From Flavobacterium succinicans (GTDB lineage: Bacteria > Bacteroidota > Bacteroidia > Flavobacteriales > Flavobacteriaceae), in NCBI RefSeq assembly GCF_001662485.1, contig NZ_JMTM01000046.1, positions 186,001-250,000 of the forward strand: a stretch of 64,000 nt of DNA, in the 5' to 3' direction. Below, in pieces: positions 46,421 to 55,668 of this stretch. The translations under genes were made by a program, and so were the position numbers. The notes beneath the pieces were generated by a model that was given only the letters and a program-made list of their open reading frames with translations, did not search any database and was not told where the DNA came from. The first letter of the stretch is position 1. Every line of letters starts with the position of its first letter.

Positions 46421-46464
46421 AAAATCGGTTGTTTCATTAGTTATGAGACAACCGATTTTTTTTT
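46421..46464. terminator. bidirectional terminator between GH13 and acs
   Basis: A 17-bp stem (46421-46437 with 46443-46459, one G-U pair) with a 5-base loop, followed by ten T on the plus strand and preceded by A's that give T's on the minus strand. It serves both convergent transcripts. Confidence 0.9.
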
Positions 46465-46469
46465 TAAAA

Positions 46470-48377
46470 TTAAAGTTTTCCATTTTTTATTTCATCCACA
46501 ATTTCTGGATTTAATAAAGTGGTCGTGTCACCAAAATTAGAGAAATCCCCCTCAGCAATTTTACGGAGAATTCTACGCATAATTTTTCCAGAACGTGTTT
46601 TTGGTAATCCAGTTACAAATTGTATTTTATCTAATTTGGCTATTGGACCAATATGATCGGAGATGTATTGATTAATTTCTTTACTCAAATTGTCACGATC
46701 GCGATATTCTCCTGTTTCTTTTAAAATGACAAAGCCATACAACGCATTTCCTTTTATATCATGTGGAAAACCTACAATTGCTGATTCTGCAACAGCTGGA
46801 TGTTCATTTATGGCATCCTCGATGGGAGCAGTTCCTAAATTATGTCCCGATACTATGACCACATCGTCCACACGGCCGGTGATTCTATAATAACCAACTT
46901 CATCCCTTAAAGCACCGTCTCCAGTGAAGTACTTTCCTGGAAATGCGGAAAAATAAGTTTCTTTATAGCGTTGATGATCCCCCCAAATGGTGCGTGCGAT
47001 ACCAGGCCACGGAAATTTGATACACAAACTTCCCGTTATTTGATTGTCTTCAATCTCATTTCTTTTATCGTCCATAAGAACGGGTTGTATGCCTGGTAAG
47101 GGGAGAGAAGCATAAGTTGGTTTTGTAGGGGTTACAAAGGCTAAAGGAGAGATCAAGATTCCTCCTGTTTCGGTTTGCCACCAAGTATCTACTACGGGGC
47201 AGCGTTTGCCTCCCACATGGTCATTGTACCAATGCCAAGCTTCTTCATTAATTGGTTCTCCAACAGAACCTATAACTTTAAGCGACGCCAAAGGAAATTT
47301 TTGTACATACTCAAGTTTCTCTTTTGCCAAGGCTCGAATGGCGGTTGGCGCAGTGTAAAAGTGCGTTACACGATGCTTTTCTATGGTTTCCCAAAAGCGA
47401 CTAAAAGTTGGATAAGAAGGAATACCTTCAAACAAAACGGTTGTTGCTCCATTTAACAAGGGGCCATACAAAATATAAGAATGTCCCGTAATCCATCCTA
47501 TATCGGCAGTACACCAAAACACATCGTTGTCTTGGTAATTGAATACATTTTTGAACGTATAGGCGGTATAAACCATGTAGCCAGCGGTTGTGTGTACCAT
47601 CCCTTTTGGTTTTCCGGTAGAACCTGAAGTGTATAATATAAATAAGGGATCTTCAGCATCCATAATTTCAGCCACATTGTTATCCGAGGCTTCGTCTAGC
47701 AAAGGTTGTAGCCATAAGTCTCTTCCTTCTTGCATAGTAATTTGTGTGTTTGTTCTTTTGGCTACCAACACTTTGGTTACACAGGGGCATTTTTTTAAGG
47801 CTTCGTCAATAATTCCTTTCAAGTCAATGGTTTTGTTGCCACGATATCCTCCATCGGAAGTGATAACCATTTTGCATTCGCTATCATTGATTCTTGCGGC
47901 AACGGCTGAATCTGAAAAACCTGCGAACACAACAGAATGTATGGCGCCAATTCGGGCACAGGCTAAAACGGCAACCGCCAATTCAGGGATCATTGGAAGG
48001 TAAATGCATACGCGATCTCCTTTTTGTATTCCTTGATTTCTTAGGACATTGGCCATTTTGTTTACACGTTCAGAAAGCGCGTTATAACTAATATGCAAAG
48101 CTGATTCAGCTGGATCATTTGGTTCAAAAATGATAGCGGTACGTTCCCCGTTTTTGGCTAAATGTCGATCGATGCAATTTTTGGTAATATTTACTTTTGC
48201 ATTTACAAACCATTTAATATCAGCTTGTGCCATATTAAAATCGATAACTTTTTCCCATTCTTGGTACCAGACAAAGTTTTCGGAAGCTATTTTGTCCCAA
48301 AACTTCTTAGGTTCACGTATCGATTTTTTGTAGTGTTTAAAGTATTCTTCTAATGTGTTGATTTTGAAATAGCTCAT
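46470..48377 (-). CDS. acs: acetyl-CoA synthetase
   Basis: A 635-residue AMP-forming ligase that makes acetyl-CoA from acetate, ATP and CoA. The P-loop is YTSGSTGKPKGMVHT, with WWQTETGG and GRVDDVVIVSGHNLGTAP as core motifs. The lysine in KTRSGKIMRRILR is the usual acetylation site. It has full family length. It is last in a cluster with a response regulator, a symporter-kinase and further transporters, which points to uptake and activation of acetate or a related carboxylate. Confidence 0.96.
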   Translation of the reverse strand: MSYFKINTLEEYFKHYKKSIREPKKFWDKIASENFVWYQEWEKVIDFNMAQADIKWFVNAKVNITKNCIDRHLAKNGERTAIIFEPNDPAESALHISYNALSERVNKMANVLRNQGIQKGDRVCIYLPMIPELAVAVLACARIGAIHSVVFAGFSDSAVAARINDSECKMVITSDGGYRGNKTIDLKGIIDEALKKCPCVTKVLVAKRTNTQITMQEGRDLWLQPLLDEASDNNVAEIMDAEDPLFILYTSGSTGKPKGMVHTTAGYMVYTAYTFKNVFNYQDNDVFWCTADIGWITGHSYILYGPLLNGATTVLFEGIPSYPTFSRFWETIEKHRVTHFYTAPTAIRALAKEKLEYVQKFPLASLKVIGSVGEPINEEAWHWYNDHVGGKRCPVVDTWWQTETGGILISPLAFVTPTKPTYASLPLPGIQPVLMDDKRNEIEDNQITGSLCIKFPWPGIARTIWGDHQRYKETYFSAFPGKYFTGDGALRDEVGYYRITGRVDDVVIVSGHNLGTAPIEDAINEHPAVAESAIVGFPHDIKGNALYGFVILKETGEYRDRDNLSKEINQYISDHIGPIAKLDKIQFVTGLPKTRSGKIMRRILRKIAEGDFSNFGDTTTLLNPEIVDEIKNGKL

Positions 48378-48391
48378 GGTAATATTTTTTT

Positions 48392-48751
48392 CTAAATTAA
48401 TTCGTGTACTTGTTCAACTAATTTTTTGATTGAAAAAGGTTTTAAGACATAGCGATCTGCACCAAGGGACAAACCTTTTTCAATATCCTTTTCTTTATTT
48501 TTTGCAGTTAAAAAAATCACTTTGCAATGGCTTAATCGTGAATCTTTTTTTATTTGCTCTAAGGTATCATATCCATCTACCAAAGGCATCATCACGTCTA
48601 AAATGATAACATCCGGCAGCTGATCTTTCAAAATTTCTAGTGCTTCTTGTCCGTCTCTAGCAATAAAAACTTGAAAATTGTTTTTTTTAAAAGTATATTC
48701 TAACGTCATTAGAATATTGGGTTCATCGTCTACTAAGAGTATTTTTTTCAT
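48392..48751 (-). CDS. single-domain response regulator
   Basis: A 119-residue receiver domain with no output domain. The acidic pocket is D8/D9 in LLVDDEPN, the phosphoacceptor is D52 in VIILDVMMP, and the lysine is in RYVLKPFS near residue 103. Its ATG overlaps the stop of the upstream symporter-histidine kinase by 4 bases, so it is the likely partner. With no DNA-binding part it must act through protein contact. Confidence 0.94.
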   Translation of the reverse strand: MKKILLVDDEPNILMTLEYTFKKNNFQVFIARDGQEALEILKDQLPDVIILDVMMPLVDGYDTLEQIKKDSRLSHCKVIFLTAKNKEKDIEKGLSLGADRYVLKPFSIKKLVEQVHELI

Positions 48752-51456
48752 AAACTGATGGGTTCAGAGGTGTTATAGTTTGGTAATGTAAAAGTAAAAG
48801 TGACGCCTTCGAGAGTTGCATTAGACGCCCATATTTTTCCTTTGTGGTGCTCGATAATTTGTTTGCAAATGGCAAGTCCTAGTCCGCTTCCTATTGGCTT
48901 TTTTACATTTTGATTTCTGGATTGGTAAAACTTGTCAAAAATAGCTTCGTAGTCTTCTTCATTAATTTTTTTTCCATTATTGTGAATGCGCACCACAACA
49001 AACGATTGCTCCTCGCTAACCGAAATTGTTATTCTTCCATGAGGTTGCGCACAGAACTTTATGGCATTAGAAATTAAATTATGCACGACCTGAATGATGC
49101 GTTCTTCGTCATAAAACGCTCTGATGTTTGGGGATGGTGTGTCAAATTTGACGTTAATTTTTTTGTTTTGTATTAATTGTTGTAAGGACAATAACGTTTT
49201 ATTGATGGTTTCGGTCAAATTGTTTTTTGATAAATAAATCTTTTGTTTTCCAGTTTCGAATTTTTCTAAATCCAAAATTTTATCAATCAAACGATTCAAA
49301 CGGTCCGATTCTGAAATTATATTTTGAAGAAATTGTTGTCGCATTTCAGTTGGGATATCTTCATCGTCATGCAATATTTCACTCGCCGCTCGGATGGCCG
49401 TTATTGGTGTGCGCAATTCGTGGGTAACGGTATCTAAGAATTCATCTTTTTGAATGTCTTTGTTGCGCAGTTCTTGATTGGCTTGTTGGAGTTGCGCTGA
49501 TGTTTTTTGAAGGGCATTAGTTGTCTCGCTGAGTTTTTTATTTACAATAATATTTTCTTGTGATTCTTCGAGAATCCTTAAAACTTCGGGCAAGGCTATT
49601 TTTTCTTCTTTGACTACGCTGGCAATAAGTATTTTAGAAGAAGCTGTTCCTATGTGACCCGTCAATAAATTTTCAGCAAATTTGATAAATCTAGCATCTG
49701 CTGTTACAATGTTTTGGTCAATATTATACTTGGAATGAAATAGAGAAAGCGCTCTTTTGGTTCTCACTTCACCTAAGAATCGCTCCAAAACTTTTTGAAT
49801 ATCGGCTACATAAGCCACTCCTTTCCATACAAAGGCGTTTTCTAGATTGCTACTATATTTTTCAATATCAACAAACATTTCGGCATAATTGCGTTCGCGA
49901 TAATTGCCTTTAAAACTCACCGAAACGGCAAAGTAAATCATAAAGTTAAACAACATACTCCAAAATAAAGCGTGCGGAATGGGATCTAAATAATCCAATC
50001 CGAATAATTGAAAGGGTTTTAACAATTTAATTCCAAACAATCCGTCGGCAATAAACGTGCTATTTGTGTTGGATAAACCAATGGTATAAGGAATCAATAA
50101 GGTATAAATGCAAATAATAAACCCAACCAAAATTCCATAAACCGCTCCTAATTTAGAACCTCTCCTCCAAAATAATGCTCCGAAAAATGCGGGTGCTAAT
50201 TGAGAAATTATTACAAAAGCAACTAATCCTATGGAAACTAATGTATAATTTAATCCAAAAAAACGATAAATAAAATAAGACAAAATAATCAAAGAAAAAA
50301 TTCCAATTTTTCTGCTATTTATAATACTTTTTTTGCTGATTGCTTCGGCGATTTTGAGTTTTCCTAATAAATTGTATGGAATTAATATGTTGTTGGTAAT
50401 CATTGTAGAAAGCCCGATAGAAGACACAATAATCATCGAAATTGCAGCAGAAAAACCTCCGAGAAACACCATAACTGTAAGCGTTTTTTCATCAAACAAT
50501 TGCGGTATTAATAATGAATAGGCATCTGAATTTACATTTTTATTTTCAAACAAAATATTGCCTCCCCAAGCTATTGGATAAACAAATAGGTTGAAAATCA
50601 GCAGATATAATGGAAAAAGCCAAACTGCCGTATTGATATGATTTTCACGATTGTTTTCGATTACCGAAACTTGAAATTGTCTTGGTAAAAGAAATATTGC
50701 AAACATTGAAAGTACGCAAAGTAAAAACCAGTTAATGGCTTGAGATAGACCGCCTATGGTGTTTTTTTCTTTAAAGTGTTCTAACAAACTTGCTTTTTTG
50801 TAGATATCATCAAAGCCATCAAATACAAAAAAACTTACATACACTCCAATTATAACAAAGAATACCAATTTCAAAACGCTTTCCATTGCTACTGCTGTAA
50901 TAATTCCTTTGCGTTTTTCGGAGGCATCTACATATTGGGTGCCATAATAGGATGCAAAAAGTGCCAGTGCTACCGCCACAAGAGTTGTGGTGTCATTAAA
51001 AATATAGTTGCTTAAGGGGGTTTTAGTTACAATATGAAAAGTTTCGGAAATTGCTTTGAGTTGTAAAGAAATATATGGGATAATTCCTGTTAGGCAAATT
51101 ACGGTAACAAGTGCACCCAAAAAGCGGCTATTTCCGTAACGAAGCGAAATAAAATCGGCAATACTTGAAATTTTATTTACCCTAGAAATTCGAATTATTT
51201 TGCGAAGAATCAAAATCCATGATGGCGCAATTATTATTGGGCCAAGATATATAGGGAGATAACTTAATCCGCTATTTGCTGCAACTCCAATGCTTCCATA
51301 ATACGTCCAAGCCGTACAATAAACCGCTAATGATAAGGAATAAACATAAGGATTATTTGTCCATTTGCTATTGCCTTTTTTTTCAGCCCAATGTGCAGTA
51401 TAAAAAAGTACTGCCAAATATCCTAAAAGTACCGCTAAAAGAAATATACTATTCAT
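48748..51456 (-). CDS. sodium:solute symporter fused to a histidine kinase
   Basis: A 902-residue membrane protein. Residues 1-500 form about thirteen transmembrane helices of the SSS family (VYSLSLAVYCTAWTYYGSIG near the N-terminus). A linker and coiled coil (ETTNALQKTSAQLQQANQEL) lead to a HisKA domain with H679 in DTVTHELRTPITAI and a HATPase domain ending IGSGLGLAICKQIIEHHKG. This is the CbrA-type arrangement, in which a transporter-like module senses or carries a substrate. The paired response regulator is next, and acs follows. Confidence 0.95.
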   Translation of the reverse strand: MNSIFLLAVLLGYLAVLFYTAHWAEKKGNSKWTNNPYVYSLSLAVYCTAWTYYGSIGVAANSGLSYLPIYLGPIIIAPSWILILRKIIRISRVNKISSIADFISLRYGNSRFLGALVTVICLTGIIPYISLQLKAISETFHIVTKTPLSNYIFNDTTTLVAVALALFASYYGTQYVDASEKRKGIITAVAMESVLKLVFFVIIGVYVSFFVFDGFDDIYKKASLLEHFKEKNTIGGLSQAINWFLLCVLSMFAIFLLPRQFQVSVIENNRENHINTAVWLFPLYLLIFNLFVYPIAWGGNILFENKNVNSDAYSLLIPQLFDEKTLTVMVFLGGFSAAISMIIVSSIGLSTMITNNILIPYNLLGKLKIAEAISKKSIINSRKIGIFSLIILSYFIYRFFGLNYTLVSIGLVAFVIISQLAPAFFGALFWRRGSKLGAVYGILVGFIICIYTLLIPYTIGLSNTNSTFIADGLFGIKLLKPFQLFGLDYLDPIPHALFWSMLFNFMIYFAVSVSFKGNYRERNYAEMFVDIEKYSSNLENAFVWKGVAYVADIQKVLERFLGEVRTKRALSLFHSKYNIDQNIVTADARFIKFAENLLTGHIGTASSKILIASVVKEEKIALPEVLRILEESQENIIVNKKLSETTNALQKTSAQLQQANQELRNKDIQKDEFLDTVTHELRTPITAIRAASEILHDDEDIPTEMRQQFLQNIISESDRLNRLIDKILDLEKFETGKQKIYLSKNNLTETINKTLLSLQQLIQNKKINVKFDTPSPNIRAFYDEERIIQVVHNLISNAIKFCAQPHGRITISVSEEQSFVVVRIHNNGKKINEEDYEAIFDKFYQSRNQNVKKPIGSGLGLAICKQIIEHHKGKIWASNATLEGVTFTFTLPNYNTSEPISL

Positions 51457-51643
51457 TATATCGTTTTACAATTAGAAAAGTAATAAAGATGGAAAGCAAC
51501 CAAATGGAGAAAAAGTAAATGTAAACCACAGGAAAACCAAGAAAATTTTGTGCAGAATCGAAAAGCAATACAATAGGAAGATTAAAGCCTATTAATAAGA
51601 CTATAGAAACAATAACTAACTTTTGTTGATGTCTTTTTTTCAT
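51449..51643 (-). CDS. small two-helix membrane protein (DUF3311-like)
   Basis: A 64-residue protein with two transmembrane segments (VIVSIVLLIGFNLPIVLLF and YFFSIWLLSIFITFLIV) and LGFPVVYIYFF between them, the pattern of the small proteins that precede SSS transporters. It overlaps the symporter-kinase start by 8 bases, so translation is coupled. It may be an accessory subunit of the transporter. Family membership is by resemblance. Confidence 0.7.
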   Translation of the reverse strand: MKKRHQQKLVIVSIVLLIGFNLPIVLLFDSAQNFLGFPVVYIYFFSIWLLSIFITFLIVKRYNE

Positions 51644-51771
51644 TTTTCTAATTCAAATCACTTTTTTAAGAAAACACACAGTCTTTTAAACTTCTTAAAT
51701 TTTTAAATTTCTGAAAATGCTCAGAAGCCCTTAAAATACTAAGAGCTTCTGAGACAAATTAATAAAATTAT

Positions 51772-51987
51772 TTAATCTTCGTATTCATTGGTAATGGCAT
51801 ACCAACCAAAAATTGTTAAACCTGCAAAAATCATAGGTAAAAGAATAAAGAATATGATGATTCCAAAAACTAAATCCTCTTGTTTGCCAGAAGATAATCT
51901 CTCTCCAAAAATGTCAAATGAATAATACGCTACTGCAACAGCAAGTGCAATCCAAACAATTCCTAAATATTTTTTTAATGCGTTCAT
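51772..51987 (-). CDS. small membrane protein, DUF6814-like
   Basis: A 71-residue protein with two transmembrane helices (residues 7-27 and 42-65) and the ends MNALKKYLGIVWIAL and FGWYAITNEYED. Proteins of this shape are regularly found beside MHS-type MFS transporters in Bacteroidota. It follows the MHS gene by 12 bp and probably is its accessory protein. Confidence 0.72.
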   Translation of the reverse strand: MNALKKYLGIVWIALAVAVAYYSFDIFGERLSSGKQEDLVFGIIIFFILLPMIFAGLTIFGWYAITNEYED

Positions 51988-51999
51988 AGTTTTATATTT

Positions 52000-53538
52000 T
52001 TAGTCGTGAAGAGTATTAATTTTTCTATCAATGTAAATCATTCCGATAACGAAACAAACTGCGGCTATTCCAATTGGATACCATAAACCTTCAAGGTAAA
52101 ATTCTACATCACCAGCTTCTTTAGATTGCGTAACAAAATAGGTAGAAATTGCTGGAAGTAAACCTCCAAAGATACCATTTCCAACGTGATAAGGTAACGA
52201 CATCGACGTATATCTAATTTTAACTGGGAACATTTCTACTAGGAATGCAGCAATTGGACCATAGACCATCGTAACAAAAATTACTTGTATGAAAACCATA
52301 AAGATTAAAAACCAACGATCACTACTGTTAATCATTTTGGTAACTTTTGTTTCAATTTTATCTTTTCCTTTGTCGTCAACCATTACTTTTCCTGCCTCAA
52401 AATGGATAGTTTTAATTTCTTCAACTGTAGTTCCATCGGTGTAAGCTTTTGTTGTTGTATAAATGGAATCCATTTTAGTAGCATCAACTTCTTTTATAGA
52501 AGGCACAACTTTAGTTTGAGCAACAATTTCTGTTTTCTTAGTCAAATCTGTTGAATTATACATTGCTCTATAAATTGGACGATATAATAAAATCGCTAAC
52601 AACATTCCTGTCATCATAATTGATTTTCTACCCCATTTATCACTTAACCATCCAAATACAACAAAGAACGGAGTTCCTATAATTAATGCTACACCTAAAA
52701 GCATATCTACTTGAGAAGAATCAATACTTTGAACTGTTTTCAAGAAGTTCATTGCGTAAAATTGTCCAGTATACCAAACTACACCTTGTCCCATTGTAGC
52801 ACCAAATAAGGCAAGAAGAACGAATTTTAAATTGAATTTATTTCCGAAACTTTCTTTTAATGGATTAGTAGAAGTTTTTCCTTCAGCTTTTGTTTTTGCG
52901 AAAGCTGGAGACTCGTGCATGTTTTTACGAATCAAATAAGAAACCAAAACCATTAAGATTGATACCCAAAATGGTACTCTCCAACCCCATTCGTCAAAAG
53001 CTTCTTTAGATAATAACCCTTTTGTAATTAATATTACCATTAATGAAATGAATAAACCCACAGTAGCTGTTGTTTGAATCCATGAAGTCCAATATCCTTT
53101 TTCTCCTGCTGGAGCATGCTCTGCTACATAAGTTGCCGCACCACCATATTCACCACCAAGCGCTAAGCCTTGGAGTAAACGTAGAATTAATACTAAAATC
53201 GGAGCTGCAAAACCAATTGTTTCATAACTCGGAATACATCCAATTACAAATGTTGCACCCCCCATTAACATTAACGTTACCATGAACGTATATTTTCTTC
53301 CAATTAAATCGCCTAATCGTCCGAAGAAAAGGGCTCCAAACGGACGTACAACGAAACCTGCTGCAAATGTTGCTAACGTTGACAAGAAAGCAGCTGTTGG
53401 ATTATCTGTTGGAAAGAATTTGGTTGATAATACTACGGCCAAACTTCCGAAGATGTAGAAGTCGTACCATTCGATCATGGTACCCATGGAGGAAGCCGAA
53501 ATGACTTTCCAGATTCCTGTTGTTGATTTTTTACTCAT
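52000..53538 (-). CDS. MHS-type MFS transporter with extra hydrophilic loop
   Basis: A 512-residue major facilitator of the metabolite:H+ symporter class. The signatures are SSMGTMIEWYDFYIFGSLAV at the N-terminus, FFGRLGDLIGRKYTFM and LLQGLALGGEYGGAATYVAE. Between helices near residues 335-400 there is a polar insert of about 65-70 residues (KVVPSIKEVDATKMDSIYTT to ETKVTKMINSSD) that ordinary 430-450-residue MHS proteins lack. Likely substrates are small carboxylates; the acs-linked cluster agrees. The porin gene is 19 bp upstream. Confidence 0.9.
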   Translation of the reverse strand: MSKKSTTGIWKVISASSMGTMIEWYDFYIFGSLAVVLSTKFFPTDNPTAAFLSTLATFAAGFVVRPFGALFFGRLGDLIGRKYTFMVTLMLMGGATFVIGCIPSYETIGFAAPILVLILRLLQGLALGGEYGGAATYVAEHAPAGEKGYWTSWIQTTATVGLFISLMVILITKGLLSKEAFDEWGWRVPFWVSILMVLVSYLIRKNMHESPAFAKTKAEGKTSTNPLKESFGNKFNLKFVLLALFGATMGQGVVWYTGQFYAMNFLKTVQSIDSSQVDMLLGVALIIGTPFFVVFGWLSDKWGRKSIMMTGMLLAILLYRPIYRAMYNSTDLTKKTEIVAQTKVVPSIKEVDATKMDSIYTTTKAYTDGTTVEEIKTIHFEAGKVMVDDKGKDKIETKVTKMINSSDRWFLIFMVFIQVIFVTMVYGPIAAFLVEMFPVKIRYTSMSLPYHVGNGIFGGLLPAISTYFVTQSKEAGDVEFYLEGLWYPIGIAAVCFVIGMIYIDRKINTLHD

Positions 53539-53557
53539 TTGGTTGTTGTTTTTTGGT

Positions 53558-54937
53558 TTATAAATAAATTTGTAATTGCACTATAAATTCTCCTTTGCTT
53601 TGTTCTTTTACGCCAGGCGCGCTAAAAACAGGTCGAGTAGAATATTGTGCGGTTATTTTGGAATGATGTCCATCAAGAAGAAAATTAGCACCAAAATCAT
53701 ATTGTGTACTAGATTTTTGCAGCGCATCAAAATCTTTATAGGTGATCGCTCCATAAGGTTGGATCCTAACTTTTGGTTTTTCATTTTTATTAGGCAATAA
53801 AAAACCAGCTTGGGTGTACCAAATTGATCCACTTCCAATAGTAGGTTGAGCATTTCCTGGGCCAGCAAGAGCTCTGTTGCCTGTAAAATTAGGGTCAGAA
53901 GCACCAATATTCATGATGCCGATGTTACGTAAATAATTGGGACCAAAATCATAATTATAGTAAACGCTGTAGGCGGTGATGGCCATTTTTTGTTCTTTTT
54001 TTCCAATGGGGAGATCCAAAAAGGCATCTGCAGCAAAAAGATTCATATCATGTTTTTGAATTTGATTGTTTACTGATGATTTTGTAGCATCAGGAGCTGT
54101 ATAAAATCCAAGGCCAATATTGAAAACTTTTTTCGTGCCTACATAAGTACCTACTTTAAAAGGGAGCAAATTAGATTCTTGATCCAAAAATTGATATTCG
54201 AAATAACCTGCGGTAGACCATTTTGCATTGCCATTATTATCAACCGCAACCGCATTAGCAGCATTGTTTACATTTGTTGGGGTAACATTTGTTGCAAAGG
54301 GTTTGTTGTGACTTAAACGGTATTCAAATTTGCCGTATTTTCCTTTTGCAAAAAGTCCTACTTGACGCGCAAATTGATCGGAATTTTCAATCAGCGGCCA
54401 GTTAAATATGGGAGCATCAATAGTCAAGAAATTTAGTGTCGAAGCCATTGTTTCTCTTGAAAGCCCCATGTAATAATGCAATCCTCCTCCTAATGAAAGA
54501 CTAAATTTCTTATCTTTTTGAGGTAATACTACTGCATACTCATTCCAAGCATCGTGAAAAAATAGTCCAGGTTTTTTACCTGCTCCATAAGCTCCAGTTC
54601 CAGTAGCTCCTGAGGCGCCACCGCTTGTGAAAGATTGATTATTGATTCCGAAATGTGTTACGATCATATAGCGAGGTGACAATTGGGAGTAAGCCAGAAA
54701 GCGTAACCTTCTGTTGCCAATATCACTGGTGCTTGTAGTCGCCTCATTGCCTACCGCGGTTCCTGGATTCATTTGCGAAGAGCGAAACCAAATTTGGTTC
54801 CATGCTATAAATCGCATGTATTTTGAACCGTTATCATTCAAGTTAAATTTCATACCGCTACCGTATTCACTTGAGCCTTGGGCTAGAGTGATAAAAGAAA
54901 AAAGGAGCGCTACTAACAGAGGAAAATTTTTTTTCAT
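53558..54937 (-). CDS. outer membrane porin, OprP/OprO-like or related
   Basis: A 459-residue outer membrane protein with a signal peptide ending in ITLAQ. SRNGSKYMRFIAWNQIW-type early strands, many aromatic strand ends and a C-terminus ending SKGEFIVQLQIYL mark a monomeric or trimeric barrel. The order porin then MHS transporter suggests passage of the same solute across both membranes. No strong promoter consensus is found in the 91-bp leader. First gene of the uptake operon. Confidence 0.82.
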   Translation of the reverse strand: MKKNFPLLVALLFSFITLAQGSSEYGSGMKFNLNDNGSKYMRFIAWNQIWFRSSQMNPGTAVGNEATTSTSDIGNRRLRFLAYSQLSPRYMIVTHFGINNQSFTSGGASGATGTGAYGAGKKPGLFFHDAWNEYAVVLPQKDKKFSLSLGGGLHYYMGLSRETMASTLNFLTIDAPIFNWPLIENSDQFARQVGLFAKGKYGKFEYRLSHNKPFATNVTPTNVNNAANAVAVDNNGNAKWSTAGYFEYQFLDQESNLLPFKVGTYVGTKKVFNIGLGFYTAPDATKSSVNNQIQKHDMNLFAADAFLDLPIGKKEQKMAITAYSVYYNYDFGPNYLRNIGIMNIGASDPNFTGNRALAGPGNAQPTIGSGSIWYTQAGFLLPNKNEKPKVRIQPYGAITYKDFDALQKSSTQYDFGANFLLDGHHSKITAQYSTRPVFSAPGVKEQSKGEFIVQLQIYL

Positions 54938-55028
54938 AAAATTAGTTTTGGTTGGTTTTTACAGTGCCAAATTCTAATTTAATTTCACAAAAAAAAATAA
55001 TGCTATATTTTTTTGTAAATAGGTATAG

Positions 55029-55448
55029 TTAATCTTTAAAACGCTCCCATTTAATAAGCATAAATTTATCTCCAAGTTCGGTTATGATCATTCCTGCTCC
55101 TGTCAAAAGACTTTTGTTTTTGAGATATTCTATTAATTCAGAATGATTTAAAATGCGATAGGTAGGGTGGTAGTTAGCGTGCGATGGTTTTTTGATGTTA
55201 AAAGATTTTACCCAATTGCTGACAGTTACGTGTGAGACGCCCAAAATCCGTTCAATCTCACGATAACTCAAGCCTTCCAAATATAGTTGTAAAGCTTTAG
55301 TAACATAATAGTCGTCAATCTTTTTTCCTAATTTATTTACGGTAAAAAAATAATTGCATTTTTTACAAGAATACCTTTGTTTATTAGTAATGATGCCGCT
55401 TTTTATCAAATGATCACTTTGGCATTTTGGGCAACATAAAAGTTCCAT
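55029..55448 (-). CDS. zinc-ribbon and HTH protein related to IS1 InsA
   Basis: About 139 residues from the ATG at 55448. A CxxC-x17-CxxC zinc ribbon (CPKCQSDHLIKSG, then YSCKKCNYFF) is followed by a helix-turn-helix (GLSYREIERILGVSHVTVSN), as in the IS1 InsA protein and IS1595-type N-termini. The C-terminal part (HSELIEYLKNKSLLTGAGMI to the end) does not look like a transposase, and no catalytic DDE region or terminal inverted repeats are present. It is 91 bp upstream of the porin on the same strand, so a domesticated regulator of the uptake operon is more likely than a mobile element. Confidence 0.78.
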   Translation of the reverse strand: MELLCCPKCQSDHLIKSGIITNKQRYSCKKCNYFFTVNKLGKKIDDYYVTKALQLYLEGLSYREIERILGVSHVTVSNWVKSFNIKKPSHANYHPTYRILNHSELIEYLKNKSLLTGAGMIITELGDKFMLIKWERFKD

Positions 55449-55668
55449 ATATACATATTTTGCATAAATATAGTAATTTTGCAACATTGTAAAAAAGTAA
55501 TACTGAATTTTAATTTACTTTTTTTTGAACATACCTTATTTTTAATAGATAAAACGGATAAAATTCGTAATTTTTAACAAAAATTACTAAAGGCGAAAAT
55601 CAAGACTAGAAAGTTTTTCAGCTCGAAAATATTTTTTTGATTTTGAAGTGTTTTGTGTTGCTCAGGTC

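Noticed and set aside
55029..55448. A complete IS1-type insertion sequence
   Set aside because: No InsB-like transposase, no terminal inverted repeats and no target duplication were seen.
55567..55587. Hairpin gtaattttt / aaaaattac as terminator
   Set aside because: Pure A/T stem with a 3-base loop and no following T-run; too weak and not at a gene end.
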